Below are positions 21,249-32,329 of a stretch of DNA of 64,000 nucleotides, piece by piece; position 1 is the stretch's first letter; every line of letters begins with the position of its first letter. The DNA is from Macrosoma leucophasiata (lineage: Eukaryota; Arthropoda; Insecta; Lepidoptera; Hedylidae). Location of the stretch: positions 22,088,001-22,152,000 of the forward strand of contig JAWQUS010000007.1 of assembly GCA_036365455.1 (NCBI GenBank), read 5' to 3'. Made by a program: the position numbers and the translations under genes. Under the pieces are notes generated by a model, which made no database searches, had not been told where the DNA came from, and saw nothing but the letters and a program-made list of their open reading frames with translations.

Positions 21249-22390
21249 AGAAGTGCGCATGGCCCCGCGGCTGGTGTAGATCATAAGCGATCTACTCGGA
21301 TAATCACTAAGGACGCGGTCGGGCAGAGTGATAGGTGACCGCTAGTGGCAAATTAAATGCGCGTTTCCGTGCTTCGAAGGGCACGTTAAGCCGTCGGTCC
21401 CGGTGGCTATCGATAGATAGTAGTCGTTAAACCTTGTCGGAGGCCTTATGGGCGGTTTGCAAACATCCGACAGCGGGTTAGCCACTAAGCCACCCAACTC
21501 CACCAATCCGCATTGGAGCAGCGTGGTGGAGTAAGCTCCGGCCTACTCCCAAAAAGGGGAGAGACCGTGCCCAGCAGTGGGACGTATAATGGGTTGCCAT
21601 TATTATTATGTCTCTCGTCAGCACGGGGTCCAATTTGAACCTTGGACCTTTGTCAGGCTTGCGCGGGGACATGGGAGGTCCAACACGTAGAGGCCGTTTC
21701 GAGAATTTTGATCTACTTTGTAATGGGTTATATTCGGCGGGACCTCTCTTTGACTGCATCAATATTTAATACAGACACAGACAGATCCCTTAGAATATAA
21801 TGGGACTATTATAATGAAAACTGATTTTCCAAACTTTGGGCTATGTGAGTGAACTGGGGGGACTAGCTGGCTGGGACTATGGAGTGAGATCCGGTACCTG
21901 CTTATATTCAACATCTCACATTATCGAATCCTACTTTAGGCAGGTGGTGACTCGCCTCTTCTTGGTGGGCCCCCCAAACAGCCAACCCGATGGTCGATAG
22001 GGGGCAACACTGTTGAGAGAGGCTGAGGGTGTCCAGAGGTGTGGCCCCGGTTTCACCATCATGAGCGAGTAATCTCGAGCTCGGAGCGGGCTTCCCCGCT
22101 ATTATGCCTTTAGACACTTCCACCCCCGAGTGTATGGCTCTTTCAGAAATTTAGGTAACAGCCTATTACCTAAATTTCTGCAAATGCTATACTTCTAGCG
22201 CCCCACTCTGACCGGCCAATGAAGGCAAGTCAGAGGTGAGAGACCTGATGCTCCGTCCGGCCGTACCTCTGTGTGGCGGACGAGGCGGAGCCCAGTTCTC
22301 TCGGAGGAACTCGAGATGATGGTAGGAGGTGGTGTCGCTACTCACCAACAGCTCGCCACAAGCTGCTCTGCCCCCTTATTATTATTATTA
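21249..22390 (+). mobile_element. 1.1-kb GC-rich retroelement insertion with (TTA)n tail
   Basis: The exact 13-bp repeat TTATGCTAGTACC at 21236-21248 and 22391-22403 brackets the segment, which ends in a (TTA)n tail. The first ~355 bp is family I, shared in reverse with 57063-57385 and ending GCCCAGCAGTGGGACGTATAATGG...CCATTATTATTATG. The rest (21606-22390) is a different GC-rich non-coding stretch with AATGAAGGCAAGTCAGAGGTGAG near its end. It is probably the 3' end of a 5'-truncated non-LTR element, perhaps two joined pieces. No convincing frame; the 94- and 71-codon minus frames are antisense. Confidence 0.75.
22144..22180. repeat. Hairpin, 15-bp arms
   Basis: CAGAAATTTAGGTAA and TTACCTAAATTTCTG are separated by CAGCCTA. 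It is internal to the retroelement at 21249-22390. Confidence 0.9.
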
Positions 22391-22403
22391 TTATGCTAGT
22401 ACC

Positions 22404-22710
22404 TTGTCAATTTACCTCTAAGTACTGTCCACCGCAAACTGCTTAACTGGTTGCGCTACAATAAGAAATTTAAAACGTTGCAAAATGAAGACTAATTCAA
22501 TGCTAAGCTCGTCGGTTCACGGTTTTAATAAAGTATTCCGTTAGGAACGTTCTCTCGCCTCTTAATTATTTCTCTGCAGTTTTTTTATGTGAAAACCTCA
22601 AATTACGTTGTTTGAAGGGTTTAGTTGCTGAAAAGAACAATATTGTGCCGCGTTTTTAATTATTAAAATCGTTTAAATAATGTGAAAAATCATTTTCTTA
22701 ATATAATATA
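22404..22710. other. Unassigned DNA
   Basis: I recognise nothing. Confidence 0.45.
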
Positions 22711-22977
22711 ATGAAGGTGGCAAACATGCAGTTCACATTGATGTTAAGTGAAGACTGCAGCATATAGACACCCACACAAAAACCAGAGATCAAAATGCGG
22801 ATGCGTTAGCCACCCCTTAGACCTTAGTTGTTATGTCTCTGATAAGTTACAGGGCCGTACATTACCATCCAACCGGAATACAATAGTGCTAAACACTACC
22901 AAATGGTAGGCAGATAGATTAGGAAATGCGGTGGTACCTTTGCCCTCGAACTCCTACACTGGAACTCTACCACCAGT
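22711..22977 (-). mobile_element. Family A, diverged copy without T run
   Basis: GGTGGCAAACATGCAGTTCAC through GGAACTCTACCACCAGT. Several indels and the absence of the A/T tail mark it as an older copy. Confidence 0.85.
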
Positions 22978-23649
22978 GCTATATATCCTCATTTTATTCC
23001 CTTTTATTCTTTTTAGCAGGGGTAGTGCTCCGGTAATAGAGCATAGTATTAAGCAACTCAGTATTAAATCACGAAAAACCTATTGCCTGCATAGAGCTTC
23101 TGCCTAGTGGATGATACATTGAACCTAACTAATGTGTTATTGAAACACGATCTATCTCTAATGCGTTAATAATAAAATAATCTGAACGCGTAGGTGTTAT
23201 GGTGCTTCTTGAAGTCTGAATTTTCTTTATTGTTTCAGGTAAGGTTGGCTTTTATTCGACCTTCTCCTATCCGTAAAAAGTCAGTATCGAATGTTAAGTA
23301 TTTGGGCTATTATTGTTTGAAGTATTGATCGCGGGGTAAGTGATATTAGATTATCTTAATTCAGTTTGCCATCTGCTAAAATAAAAAGGCCTGACTCCGA
23401 GAACCCGGACTCAGAAAAAAATCCGGAGGACATTAGCTTTTTTTGATCATCTTAATGTCATTTCGCGTCTTTTAGGTCTTTTAGGTGGAATTATGCCTTT
23501 TGGATAAAACAACAACAAACTCATACACACAAAACAAAAAAAGTACTGCGCGCGATTTGTTATTCATACAAACAAAAAGCCGAAATGGACGGGAAGGCAT
23601 GTCTGTCCAAATATTTACGAGTAAGTGTGCAGACTTAACGACTATAACA
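22978..23649. other. Unassigned DNA
   Basis: No gene or repeat is recognised. A minus 99-codon frame spanning 23481-23780 is mostly inside the family A copy that follows. Confidence 0.45.
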
Positions 23650-23936
23650 TTTTTTTTTATGTAATAAATGTGGCAAACAAGCATGCAGTTCACATTGATG
23701 TTAAGTGATGACTGCAGCCTATAGACACCCACACAATGACCAGAGGTCAAAATGCAGATGATCTGCCACTCCTGAGGCATTAGGTGTTATGCCTCTGTGC
23801 CGAAAATTACAGGGCCGTACATTACCACCTGATCGGAACACGATAGTGCTGAACACTACCATTTAGCGGTAAGTATATTAGGTAAAGCGGTGGTGCCTAC
23901 GCCCGCGAGCTCCGTCACTGGAGCTCTACCACCAGT
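23650..23936 (-). mobile_element. Family A, full-length copy
   Basis: T run, GGCAAACAAGCATGCAGTTC, GACCGGAACA-type block and GAGCTCTACCACCAGT are all present and close to consensus. Confidence 0.9.
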
Positions 23937-24142
23937 GAATACAACATATTTGGACGGACATGACATCCCGATCGGAATTGAATAATTCTCACTTCATACA
24001 GGTATTTTCCCCTGGAGTATGTACCTACTGCACATATCAACATATCCTTTTCATCTTTGTAAATTCTTTTTCGTATTTTGTCGATAGCGTTTCTTAACAC
24101 CAGGGTATCACCGAGAATATTGCTTACATTAAAAATACCCTG

Positions 24143-24448
24143 TTTTTTTATGTAATGATGGTGGCAAACTATCATGCAATTCACATGGATAGAATGCGGG
24201 GGTGATAAAGACAGCTACCTACACAAAAACCAAGAGGTTAATATGCAGATGTGTTGCTACTCTTGAGGCCAAAGTTATTTTGCCTCTGTGATTGTTATTG
24301 CGGGGTTGTACATTACCATCTAACCGGAACTCTAGCACTACTATTCAGCGGTCCATAGTTTAGTGTTAAACGGTAGTATTTAGCACTATCGTGTTCCACT
24401 AATGCAGTGGTGCCTACGCCTTTGAACCCCGACACAAGAACCTGTGCC
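24143..24448 (-). mobile_element. Family A, diverged copy with an internal inverted patch
   Basis: It starts with a T run and GGTGGCAAACTATCATGCAATTC. After CTAGCACTACTATTCAGCGG it briefly runs in the opposite sense (AAACGGTAGTATTTAGCACTATCGTGTTCC) before resuming at CAGTGGTGCCTACGCC. It is another case of local inversion within this family. Confidence 0.75.
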
Positions 24449-24526
24449 ATAGAATATGTAATAATACTACCTATAGAATGGACACTTCAACGTCCCGCCC
24501 GATTTCCCCGCTTCACCCAACCTTCT

Positions 24527-25257
24527 TTTTTTTTATTTTTTTTTATTCTAAATTAAAGGGCTTTATCGCACATGCGATTATGTCGCCCTGGTTAGGTAAA
24601 CAAACTAAACAATAACTTTAACTTTGTCTTAAATTAACAAGTTTGTAAAGTGTTCTAGCTGAGTCGGATAGCGGTTCAGCTAGAGCACTGTTACAAAAGC
24701 CTAATTCACAAATCTTGCTTGCTATCTTACTTCTATGTTCACTGTTATATCTACATTCCATTAATACATGGTAGACATCATCTATACAACTAACGCAATA
24801 ATCACAATTTGGGGACGAACTCTTTGCCATGAGATACAGAAATTTATTACCCGGTAGGTGTCCAGAGCCAAGTCTTAGTGCGGTCACCATATCTCGTCTA
24901 TTTAAATAAGAGTTATCTATCCACGGGGACCTCAAGGGATGCGGTTGTATCGTTCTGTACCAAATACCTTTTTCTCGCGACCTTTCATCGAAGTATTCTT
25001 TCTAGAGATTATAGCAGTCTAATTTAATTTTAGGAATGAAATTAGTGAAGAAAGGAGAAATGATAATAGGCATGCCATCCGACACGGCTTCCTTTGCTAA
25101 CAGATCAGCTGTATCATTGCCCACCAGGCCCACATGTGATGGTATCCACTGTAAAACTATTAGCCTTCCTTGGGATTGTAGTTTAGAAATTATTTTTAAA
25201 ATAGTGTAGGCTATCGGTGTTCCTCGAAATGTCGAGGTACATCGAGCCATTTCTCGA
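24527..25257 (-). mobile_element. 5'-truncated non-LTR retrotransposon carrying RNase H
   Basis: This is 731 bp inserted in B, with a short target repeat TTCT on both sides (24523-24526, 25258-25261). On the minus strand it ends in an A-rich tail (T-rich on the + strand, 24527-24547) after a short 3' UTR. The 5' end is cut inside the RNase H domain, as is usual for incomplete reverse transcription. An RNase H domain suggests an I, R1, LOA or similar clade. Confidence 0.88.
24618..25257 (-). pseudogene. LINE ORF2 C-terminus: RNase H and zinc-knuckle-like region, one stop
   Basis: The frame reads through WIPSHVGLVGNDTADLLAKE, the characteristic last RNase H motif with catalytic-region H and D, and then a C-terminal region. 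That region includes RLGSGHLPGNKFLYL and a Cys/His cluster (CDYCVSCIDDVYHVLMEC). A single in-frame TAG at 25002-25004 interrupts the frame; otherwise it is open to the normal stop at 24618. With only one stop, the copy is probably not ancient. No reverse transcriptase or endonuclease part remains. Confidence 0.88.
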
Positions 25258-25404
25258 TTCTCCCTTCTTATGGGCGCCGTTTGGTATTCTCTACATGCTA
25301 CGCACACAGGTGCACGTGTAAATACACGTCACTGATTGATGTCTGTGTAATAGAGACCAAATTAAGCGTTTGTATGGAATTTCGGCGGAGTGTCCGCGGT
25401 GTGC

Positions 25405-27048
25405 CTTTGCTAGAACTCTGTCACTAAATAAATATATTTTTGCGGCTTGGAATTCGAATCCACAACCAGTACTACTACTACTAGTTAATATATTCCACCT
25501 CAAAACCGGAAGATGTGATATCATAACATAATTAGTTTTCCTTTTGAACTCCGTGTGAAAATAACGCGCGACTTGATTCTTTTATTTGTTGCCAGTCACT
25601 GTCCACGAAAAATAGCCTTCAAACATCAACGTTGTCTCTATTGTAACAGGAATACCCTCAAAACGAGACAAAGCGTGTCGTTTTATAATTAAAACTCGTC
25701 GCGAAGTTCTATATGCGGCCGCTTGAGCAATCTTCTAAACTTTCTGACGGCTTTACCGATGCTGCCGATGGTCCAAGTTGTAAGCGATTGTTGAAATTAA
25801 TATTTATTTTTGATATTTTTGCGTGATAATAATTTTAGTTCATAATAATTAATACATACAAAAGAAATAGTTTTAGAAATGTATGGGGTCTGCACCCACT
25901 CTATGTACAGTATGTATAGCAAAAAATATTGTAAGCAGTATTTAACTACTAACATTAAAAAATCTTGTGTCGCTTTTTAGTTCTAATGCAATAAATTTAC
26001 AAAATTTTTAAAGTAATGTTCTTATTTAATCATTGTAATAATTGTTTTAGTAACAATAATAAAATGTCATAATGCTCAATAACTACCATTTCATACATCG
26101 GTATAAATTATCAGTGAATTTTAACATGCTTGTCGATGAAATTATATATAATTTTCTAGCATTTTAATATATGTGTATGTGCTGTGTTGAAAGTATAGAA
26201 AGCATATAGTATAAGAACTTACCTACATGCTACATCATAGAAATAACTACAAAGAACAGAAAGTACAGTACTAAAAAGTGTATAAAAATGTGATTTAAGT
26301 TTTAATTGTTTGTTTGTTTGTAAATTACCTTACTTCGAAATTGTACACCCAATATCATTGTGGGGTTGGTCTAGAACAGTGTAGTCTAGTGTCTTCCAAA
26401 CTTGTGAAATATGTCTCTGATATCTTTAATAGGATTTGTTCGGCACAACAATAAATAGCATTATGATAAATGAGTTGAACATTATCTTAATTATCATGTA
26501 CGCAATAATAATTATATTAGCGTGCCACGGCAGGCACTCTCTAGAAATGATTTTAATCCATTACTATAATTAAGCCCGAAATAAAATAAATGGCCGCCTT
26601 CATTCGGCTGGGTAAGGTTGAATTCATTACTTAGGACTATAATTTACTATTGGTGTTTTGATGTAACGCGATTTCAGCTAGTTACTATTACTTATTTCTC
26701 CTTTAGATTTGAATTAAAATAGCTATAAAATGGCAGAGCCCAGAATGTCATATTCACAGATTTATCTGAAAACATTCACTCAATATCCTTATACATAAAT
26801 GTATTTTAACCAAAGTGTTTTTTATTTTGTCATATTCTAATTTACTCAATTGACAATGCAACTGACAAAAAGATAAAGCATATTATGACTAAACATATCT
26901 AATAGACATTAATGATCAATTCCGGGTATTTATGTGTTAATTTTATACGGAAACATAATTTGAATTTGTGAATTGTTTTGACTGTGACACCCCAATAATT
27001 AAGAGCTAATAAACTATTGATATACTGAATACCAATACTTTCGATTAC
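25405..27048. other. Longest quiet stretch, unassigned
   Basis: About 1.6 kb of AT-rich DNA without a repeat I recognise and without long frames. It is the best candidate for native unique sequence in the window. Confidence 0.5.
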
Positions 27049-27051
27049 TTA

Positions 27052-27232
27052 GCCTGGGTTGCGCCACGACTTTTGTTAAAGTTAAATTTAATGTAACATG
27101 TCACATCAGGATGTGACATGTTACAGCAAACTTAGAGCAGGCTCTACTTTTAACAGATTCCTTTAAGTTAGAAAAGGATGTGAAATGTTACAATAACTTA
27201 AACTTTAACAAAAGTCGTGGTGCAACCCAGGC
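27052..27232. mobile_element. MITE-3, 181 bp, TTA target duplication, internal palindrome
   Basis: The ends are inverted repeats of about 33 bp with few mismatches: GCCTGGGTTGCGCCACGACT and, reversed, GCCTGGGTTGCACCACGACT, continuing TTTGTTAAAGTT. TTA flanks both sides (27049-27051, 27233-27235), as expected for PIF/Harbinger-like elements. Inside, GTAACATGTCACATC and GATGTGACATGTTAC (27093-27124) form a perfect 15-bp hairpin with a 2-base spacer. Confidence 0.88.
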
Positions 27233-27235
27233 TTA

Positions 27236-27904
27236 GAATTTACGAAATCACACTTGAAATAGACATTATCATTTAAACATTTAGATTTTTTATTTCCCCC
27301 AAAATAATCTGAAATGAAAGCAATTGAAAGAGTTGTGTTTTACGAGTATAACGTGTGAGTATACTAGAAACAAGTCTCCGTTCATAGCTTACGCCACCAA
27401 TATTAACCAAATCGGTGTTTCAATTAAGTGAACCCTATGAAACTCTTGAAATATTCAATTCGGTTCACGTGTGTTTTATCAATATGAATTAAACATGTCT
27501 AACTGCTTTACTTTATTTGCAAATAAACATGTTGTTAGTATTGAAATAATTTACTTGTGTTTTATATGCGGATTGCTGAATTAATTTTCTTGAATTGCTT
27601 TTTGTGGATTTATATGCTTAATATTTGTACTTTCTGCATGAATTCTATAGGTACAAACTAGCAGTTTACAATTATATTTATATGATTGTACATCGCATCT
27701 TTTGCAATAAATAACCACTTTTAACTCTTTTTGGTATTTGTTAGAAAGAGTTAATGAATACTTGTCTAATGGAGGAATCTAACCATTTTCCTTTTTATAT
27801 GCAGAATGAATGAATCATTTTTTTTAACGCTTCATGATATCCATCTATTATATCAAGTTAATTACCCACATGAGCCACATTGGTAAAATACACTTATCGT
27901 AATT
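27236..27904. other. Unassigned AT-rich DNA
   Basis: Nothing is recognised. Confidence 0.45.
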
Positions 27905-28060
27905 AACGTTACAGAGGCAAATAGACTTGGGCCTCGGAAGTGGTAACGATTCCGCATTTTGACCACTGTTTAAATGTAGATGTCCAAGCTGTCAGTTGTC
28001 AGTCACTTACCATCCATTTGAACTGCTAGCGTGTTTGTCACTTACATCACATAAAAAAAA
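27905..28060 (+). mobile_element. Family A, old 5'-truncated copy
   Basis: GGCCTCGGAAGTGGTAACG, CATTTTGACCACTG, TCAGTCACTTACCATCC and CATCACATAAAAAAAA follow family A order but are diverged. Confidence 0.65.
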
Positions 28061-29000
28061 TGATCAACGTAAGTCACGGTGGTACATTGTTCTTAGGACA
28101 ACGTGAGTTTTATCGACAAAATTCAGGAGCATTTCTTTTATATCGAGAAATGGACTCTCTTAAATGTTAGACCTAGTGATTGTATAGAATTCGTGGTTCA
28201 TAAAATTTTACTTCAAGCGTAGAGAACATAATTATGAAAGCGGCCTTCCAGGTAAATCCGAGTTTCCTTGCGGATATTGAAGAATAATCACCTTATTGCC
28301 GCCTAGTCATTTGATGACTTTTCACCGCGATCCCTGTAAGGGATTTGACCTGAAAACACATAATTTTTATTTAATCCGCTGAAGAAAAACCAAAATGTTT
28401 TCGGTTGATGACATCGGAAACAAACGAGTAAAAAAAAGACGATGTTACAACCGCTCTCGCTTTAGTATTGGACCCCAATATTACCCGTCAAAAGTTGATA
28501 GTCAGTGTCAGTCTGTCCTGAAAAATGATGTGACAAGAAATCCGGTCTACATGTTCCAGTTTTCTTTTTAATTTATTAAAATTATTATTTTCTCTCTAGT
28601 TTTAATCATTTAAACACTCCATCAAAATAATGATTTCATTTTATGTTAGTTGTAAATCTTAGTACATATTATTTTGTCATTATCATTTATTTAATTATTA
28701 CGTTGAACGTTAAATAAAAAAAAAGAATTGAAAATTGGGATTAGATTATTGATATAGAATCCTAGAATGAGAATGATTGATGTGAATTTTGAAAAATATC
28801 TTGAAAAGGTATTCAATTTTATTATTGACTTATATTTCATATCCATTTTCATCTGCATTATATCTAATCCTGAATCCTCTTATTGCATTTATACATATTA
28901 GACTACGGCGTAAATTTTTACTTTTTTAAAATTGACTAAGTATTGAGTTTTATTGAAATACTCTGTCAAGAGATCGAAAATTTCGTAATTTATTCCATTT
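28061..29000. other. Unassigned DNA
   Basis: AT-rich. No coding or repeat feature is recognised. Confidence 0.45.
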
Positions 29001-29115
29001 TTAACCGACTTCGAATAAAGGAGAAGGTTCTCAATTCGTCCGGATGTTCTTTTTATTTATTTATGTTCAGCGATAATTTGAAAACGCCTGTACCGATTTG
29101 GATGTTTTTTTTTTA
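29001..29115 (+). repeat. Dispersed repeat fragment (ACCGACTTCGAATAAAGGAG)
   Basis: It shares GGTTCTCAATTCGTCC with 9183-9240 and continues AACGCCTGTACCGATTTGGATG. I recall it as a common lepidopteran repeat terminus. Confidence 0.65.
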
Positions 29116-29146
29116 CCTGGTAATGTAAATATAATTTCTGTTGTAT

Positions 29147-29661
29147 TTTTTTGGCATGATTTTAATTACAGGGCCGAACATTACAGGAATACAAGAGCAC
29201 TGAACACTAGCATTTAGCGGCTAGTAGATTAGGCATACAGTTACCACTGTATGCCTAATCTACTAGCCGCTAAATGCTAGTGTTCAGTGCTCTTGTATTA
29301 CCCTACCCCCCCCTCCCCCGAGCTCCGTCACTGAAGCTCCACCACCAGTTAAAATAAATTAATATGACACGTAATTAGCATTGCGTAGTAGTTTAATTTA
29401 ATTTTTTTTTAATAAAAAAAAAATGGGAAGTAAAAATTTGATCCAAAAAAAATTTATTGAATTTAAAAATTAAATCCAACTACAACGCAATGGTAATTAC
29501 GTGTCATATTAATTTATTTTAACTGGTGGTGGAGCTTCAGTGATGGAGCTCGAGAGGGTAGGTAGCACTGTATGCCTAATCTAATATCCTTTAAATAGTA
29601 GTGTTCAGTGCTCTTGTATCCCGTAATGTTAGGCCCTGTAATTTAAACCATGCAAAAAAAA
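29147..29661. repeat. Nested palindrome built on family A
   Basis: The outer arms are 29147-~29425 and ~29460-29661. TTGGCATGATTTTAATTACAG mirrors CTGTAATTTAAACCATGCAA, and GTTAAAATAAATTAATATGACACG mirrors CGTGTCATATTAATTTATTTTAAC. The left arm contains a second, tighter palindrome (about 29190-29300). There GAGCACTGAACACTAGCATTTAGCGG is mirrored across a 7-base centre (GTTACCA) flanked by arms reading GATTAGGCATACA. Family A's ACTGG end faces inward in both outer arms. Confidence 0.85.
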
Positions 29662-30254
29662 CTTCTCTATTTTTTAAGTTCACTCGCATTTGTCATTGCG
29701 GAAAAAAAATATTACTATTATTTTGAACACGTTTCATATAGCAATGTTAGATTAAAAATAACAAACCACATTCACAACACCGTATCTATCCCTAAGACTA
29801 TCTGACACTCAAATTAACCATAATTAATTGGCAACAGGACAAGTAGCGGTCGTTCACAAATTATTGCTGTCAGCTGTTCCTTTTTGTATTGTTTTAATGA
29901 GTGTGTTAAATACATCTTTTGTTTTAGAGAGTTTTATAGGTGAGTCAGATGGCCTTGACGCGTTGACGAGATGACTTCTATTTTACTCGTAAAGTTGTGT
30001 GGATTGTGTTTAATTACCTATCTGTGAATCCTAGGTATGCGCTTCGATATTTTTTGGGTTCGTATTAAAAAATTATAAACGGAACTCTTATAGAGACAAT
30101 TTTCCTTCTGTCTGTGTATCTATCACTCAATTTCCGTCAAACAAAATGGACAAAAATATGAATATTTTTACCAATGTGACGTAGTAAATGCCGATTGAGT
30201 TTAAATTTGGTACATAAAAGTACGTTTTCGTAGGTTTTCGCGAGCTTCATACAT
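29662..30254. other. Unassigned DNA
   Basis: A CTGTCTGTGTATCTATCAC run near 30110 hints at a LINE-type tail. Otherwise nothing. Confidence 0.4.
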
Positions 30255-30432
30255 TGTAGAAATTAAACTTGCGGCTTTTCTCGCGTATACAACACTCCCA
30301 AACTTCTTACACCCGACGCTTCGGCCCTGAGTCTGCCCGTGACCACGGTAGCTGGAAAGCGACCGAAACGTCGGGTGTAAGAAGTTTGGGAGTGTTGTAT
30401 ACGCGAGAAAATCCGCAAGTTTAATTTCTACA
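30255..30432. mobile_element. Family J foldback element, ~70-bp arms
   Basis: TGTAGAAATTAAACTTGCGG...CTTCTTACACCCGACG is mirrored by CGTCGGGTGTAAGAAG...CCGCAAGTTTAATTTCTACA across a ~40-bp centre (CTGCCCGTGACCACGGTAGCTGGAAAGC). Arms differ at only a few positions. The centre motif ACCACGG...GCTG(G/A)AAAGCGACCGAAA also occurs at 57412-57510. Confidence 0.85.
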
Positions 30433-30726
30433 ACATAAAAGTACCCCAAATATTTAGTACCTACGTAACGTAATTATAAATAAATGTTTATAGTACTTAT
30501 GGTAAACTTGTAACTGCTCATAGTTTACAAACGTTAGACATATTTATGTATATATTTTTTTTGTTATTTCAGAAAATAGGCAACAATGCATCATCCTCCG
30601 CCTTTTATTTTCAAACCTATTGATCCTTAAATTCTTAACCTACGCAAACCCCGTCACTGGTGCTCTAACAATTTTTTTACATACCTTTTTTTATGTAAGT
30701 TAGGTGGCAAACAAGCATGCAGCTCA

Positions 30727-31106
30727 TCATAATCATCATCATCATTTCAGCCGAAAGACGTCCACTGCTGAACAAAGGCCCAAAGAATGCCACAACGAAC
30801 GGTCCTGGGCCGCCCTCATCCAACGATTGCCCGCGACCTTCACCAGGTCGTCGGTTCACCTCGTGGGGGGCCTGCCTACGCTTCGTCTTCCGGTACGCGG
30901 TCGCCACTCCAGAACTCTTCTGCCCGTTGCCGTCAGTTCTGCGAGCTACATATGTGCCCTGCCCACTGCCACTTGAGTTTCGCTATTCGGTGGGCTATGT
31001 CGGTTACTTTGGTTCTCATGCGGATCTTCTCGTTTCTGATTCGATCTCGCAGAGAAACTCCGAGCATAGCCCTCTCCATTGCTCTCTGAGTGACCTTGAG
31101 CCTTTT
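30727..31106 (-). mobile_element. RTE-like LINE, 5'-truncated, CATCAT tail
   Basis: It is flanked by the exact 11-bp duplication CATGCAGCTCA (30716-30726, 31107-31117). On the minus strand it ends in a (TGATGA)-type microsatellite (ATCATCATCATCATT on +), typical of lepidopteran RTE-like elements. The 3' UTR reads TTTCAGCCGAAAGACGTCC and GTCCACTGCTGAACAAAGGCC on the + strand. Confidence 0.9.
30933..31106 (-). pseudogene. LINE reverse-transcriptase ORF, C-terminal fragment
   Basis: The minus-strand frame carries KVTQRAMERAMLGVSLRDRI, then RNEKIRMRTKVTDIAHRI and KLKWQWAGHI. I recognise this as the region just after the reverse transcriptase domain in insect RTE-type LINEs. It reaches a stop at 30933 soon after WAGHI, earlier than expected, so the frame is broken. 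The extra start Met lies in family A sequence. Confidence 0.88.
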
Positions 31107-31281
31107 CATGCAGCTCACATTGATGTTAAGTGATGACTGCTATAGAAATCTACATTAAAACCAGAGGTCATAATGCAGATGCGTTGCCACCCCTGAAACC
31201 TAAGATCTTATGTCTCTGTGATAGTTATAACTGCGCCTTACATTACCATCTAACCGGAACACGATAGTGCTGAACACTACC

Positions 31282-31504
31282 ACACCGCGTACACTCCGCC
31301 AAAATTCCATACAAACGCTTAATTTTGTTTCTATTACACAGACATCAATCAGTGACGTGTTGCATTTATACGCGCACCTGTGTGCGTAGCACATACAAAA
31401 TACCAACTGTCGCCCATAAAAGGGGAAAGGGTTGAGTGATGGGGGCAAATCGGGCGGGACGTCGAAGTGTCCATTCTATACGTAGTATTATTATATATTC
31501 TCTG
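31282..31504 (+). mobile_element. Family B element, full-length, 8-bp duplication
   Basis: It starts ACACCGCGTACACTCCGCC and ends GTATTATTATATATTCTCTG. The exact 8-bp repeat ACACTACC (31274-31281, 31505-31512) flanks it, within a family A copy. This copy best defines the ends of the family. Confidence 0.85.
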
Positions 31505-31585
31505 ACACTACCATTTGGCGGCAGATAGAGGTAATGCGGTGGTGCCTACACCCGCGAGGTCTGTTACTTGAGCTCTACCACCAGC

Positions 31586-32095
31586 AATACCTTACGGTTT
31601 GCATTCCCATCTATATTATTTAATGTCTCATCTTGTCACCTACAATCATTCTGTTTTAATTAATCAGAATCATGCTATTAATATTTATCAATTTCTAATG
31701 TCATGTTTTCATTAACACGAAAGCAAATAAACTCTAATTGATCACGCCAAGTGAAAAACATTAATCAATTCATCAAGATACGACAAATTGAATTCAATCG
31801 AAATTAAAGGTCATTACTTAGGATTTCTATTGACAGTGTTTTTTTTTTTTTCATTTTACCCTGACCCATAAGCGGGCGCGTTCGCAATTTGTACCCGTGT
31901 TGCGTGTTGTCTCGTCGAATGGACTGACAATAATTAAAATAGTCGCATAATATTATAGTCTAAGATACGATATTTGACATACATACCCTGTCTCATTGTC
32001 ATAGAATGTACCTGCCAAGAAATATTGTACTTAGAGCTTAGAAAAGAGACAATCGGCTAGTTTTTAATTCGTAGAGCGTTATCTCAGCTGCACAC
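31586..32095. other. Unassigned DNA
   Basis: AT-rich. A GC-richer patch at 31865-31920 (GCGGGCGCGTTCGC) is not identified. Confidence 0.45.
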
Positions 32096-32329
32096 TTTTT
32101 TTTTTTTATATGTTATGGAATTGGCAAACAAGCATGCAGTTCACATAGATGTTAAGTGATGACTGCAGCCTATAGACACCCACACAAAGACCAAGGTCAA
32201 AATGCAGATGCGTTGCCACTCCTGAGGCCTAAGGTGTTATGCCTCTGTGCCGGAAATTACAGGGCCGTACATTACCACCTGACCGGAACACGATAGTGCT
32301 GAACACTACCATTTAGCGGCAAGTATATT
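32096..32329 (-). mobile_element. Family A, truncated at the ACTGG end
   Basis: The T run and the first ~225 bases are near consensus. The copy stops at GGCAAGTATATT and lacks the final ~60 bases with the GAGCTC hairpin. Confidence 0.88.

Larger units (their letters stand above)
24449..25404 (-). mobile_element. Family B element split by a LINE insertion
   Basis: The two B pieces, 24449-24526 and 25258-25404, join into one reverse copy of the element at 15497. Its end is TAATAATACTACCTATAGAATGG, its middle GCGCCGTTTGGTATTCTCTAC and its start CCGCGGTGTGC. The join falls within CCCAACCTTCTCCCTTCTTATGGGC. Confidence 0.8.
30686..31585 (-). mobile_element. Family A copy carrying two nested insertions
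   Basis: The A pieces are 30686-30726, 31107-31281 and 31505-31585. They join into one ~300-bp copy from the T run to CTCTACCACCAGC. The insertions are an RTE-like LINE fragment (30727-31106) and a family B element (31282-31504), each with a clear target duplication. Confidence 0.88.

Noticed and set aside
30717..31133. 138- and 100-codon + frames
   Set aside because: They are antisense to the RTE-like LINE fragment and span its junctions with family A.
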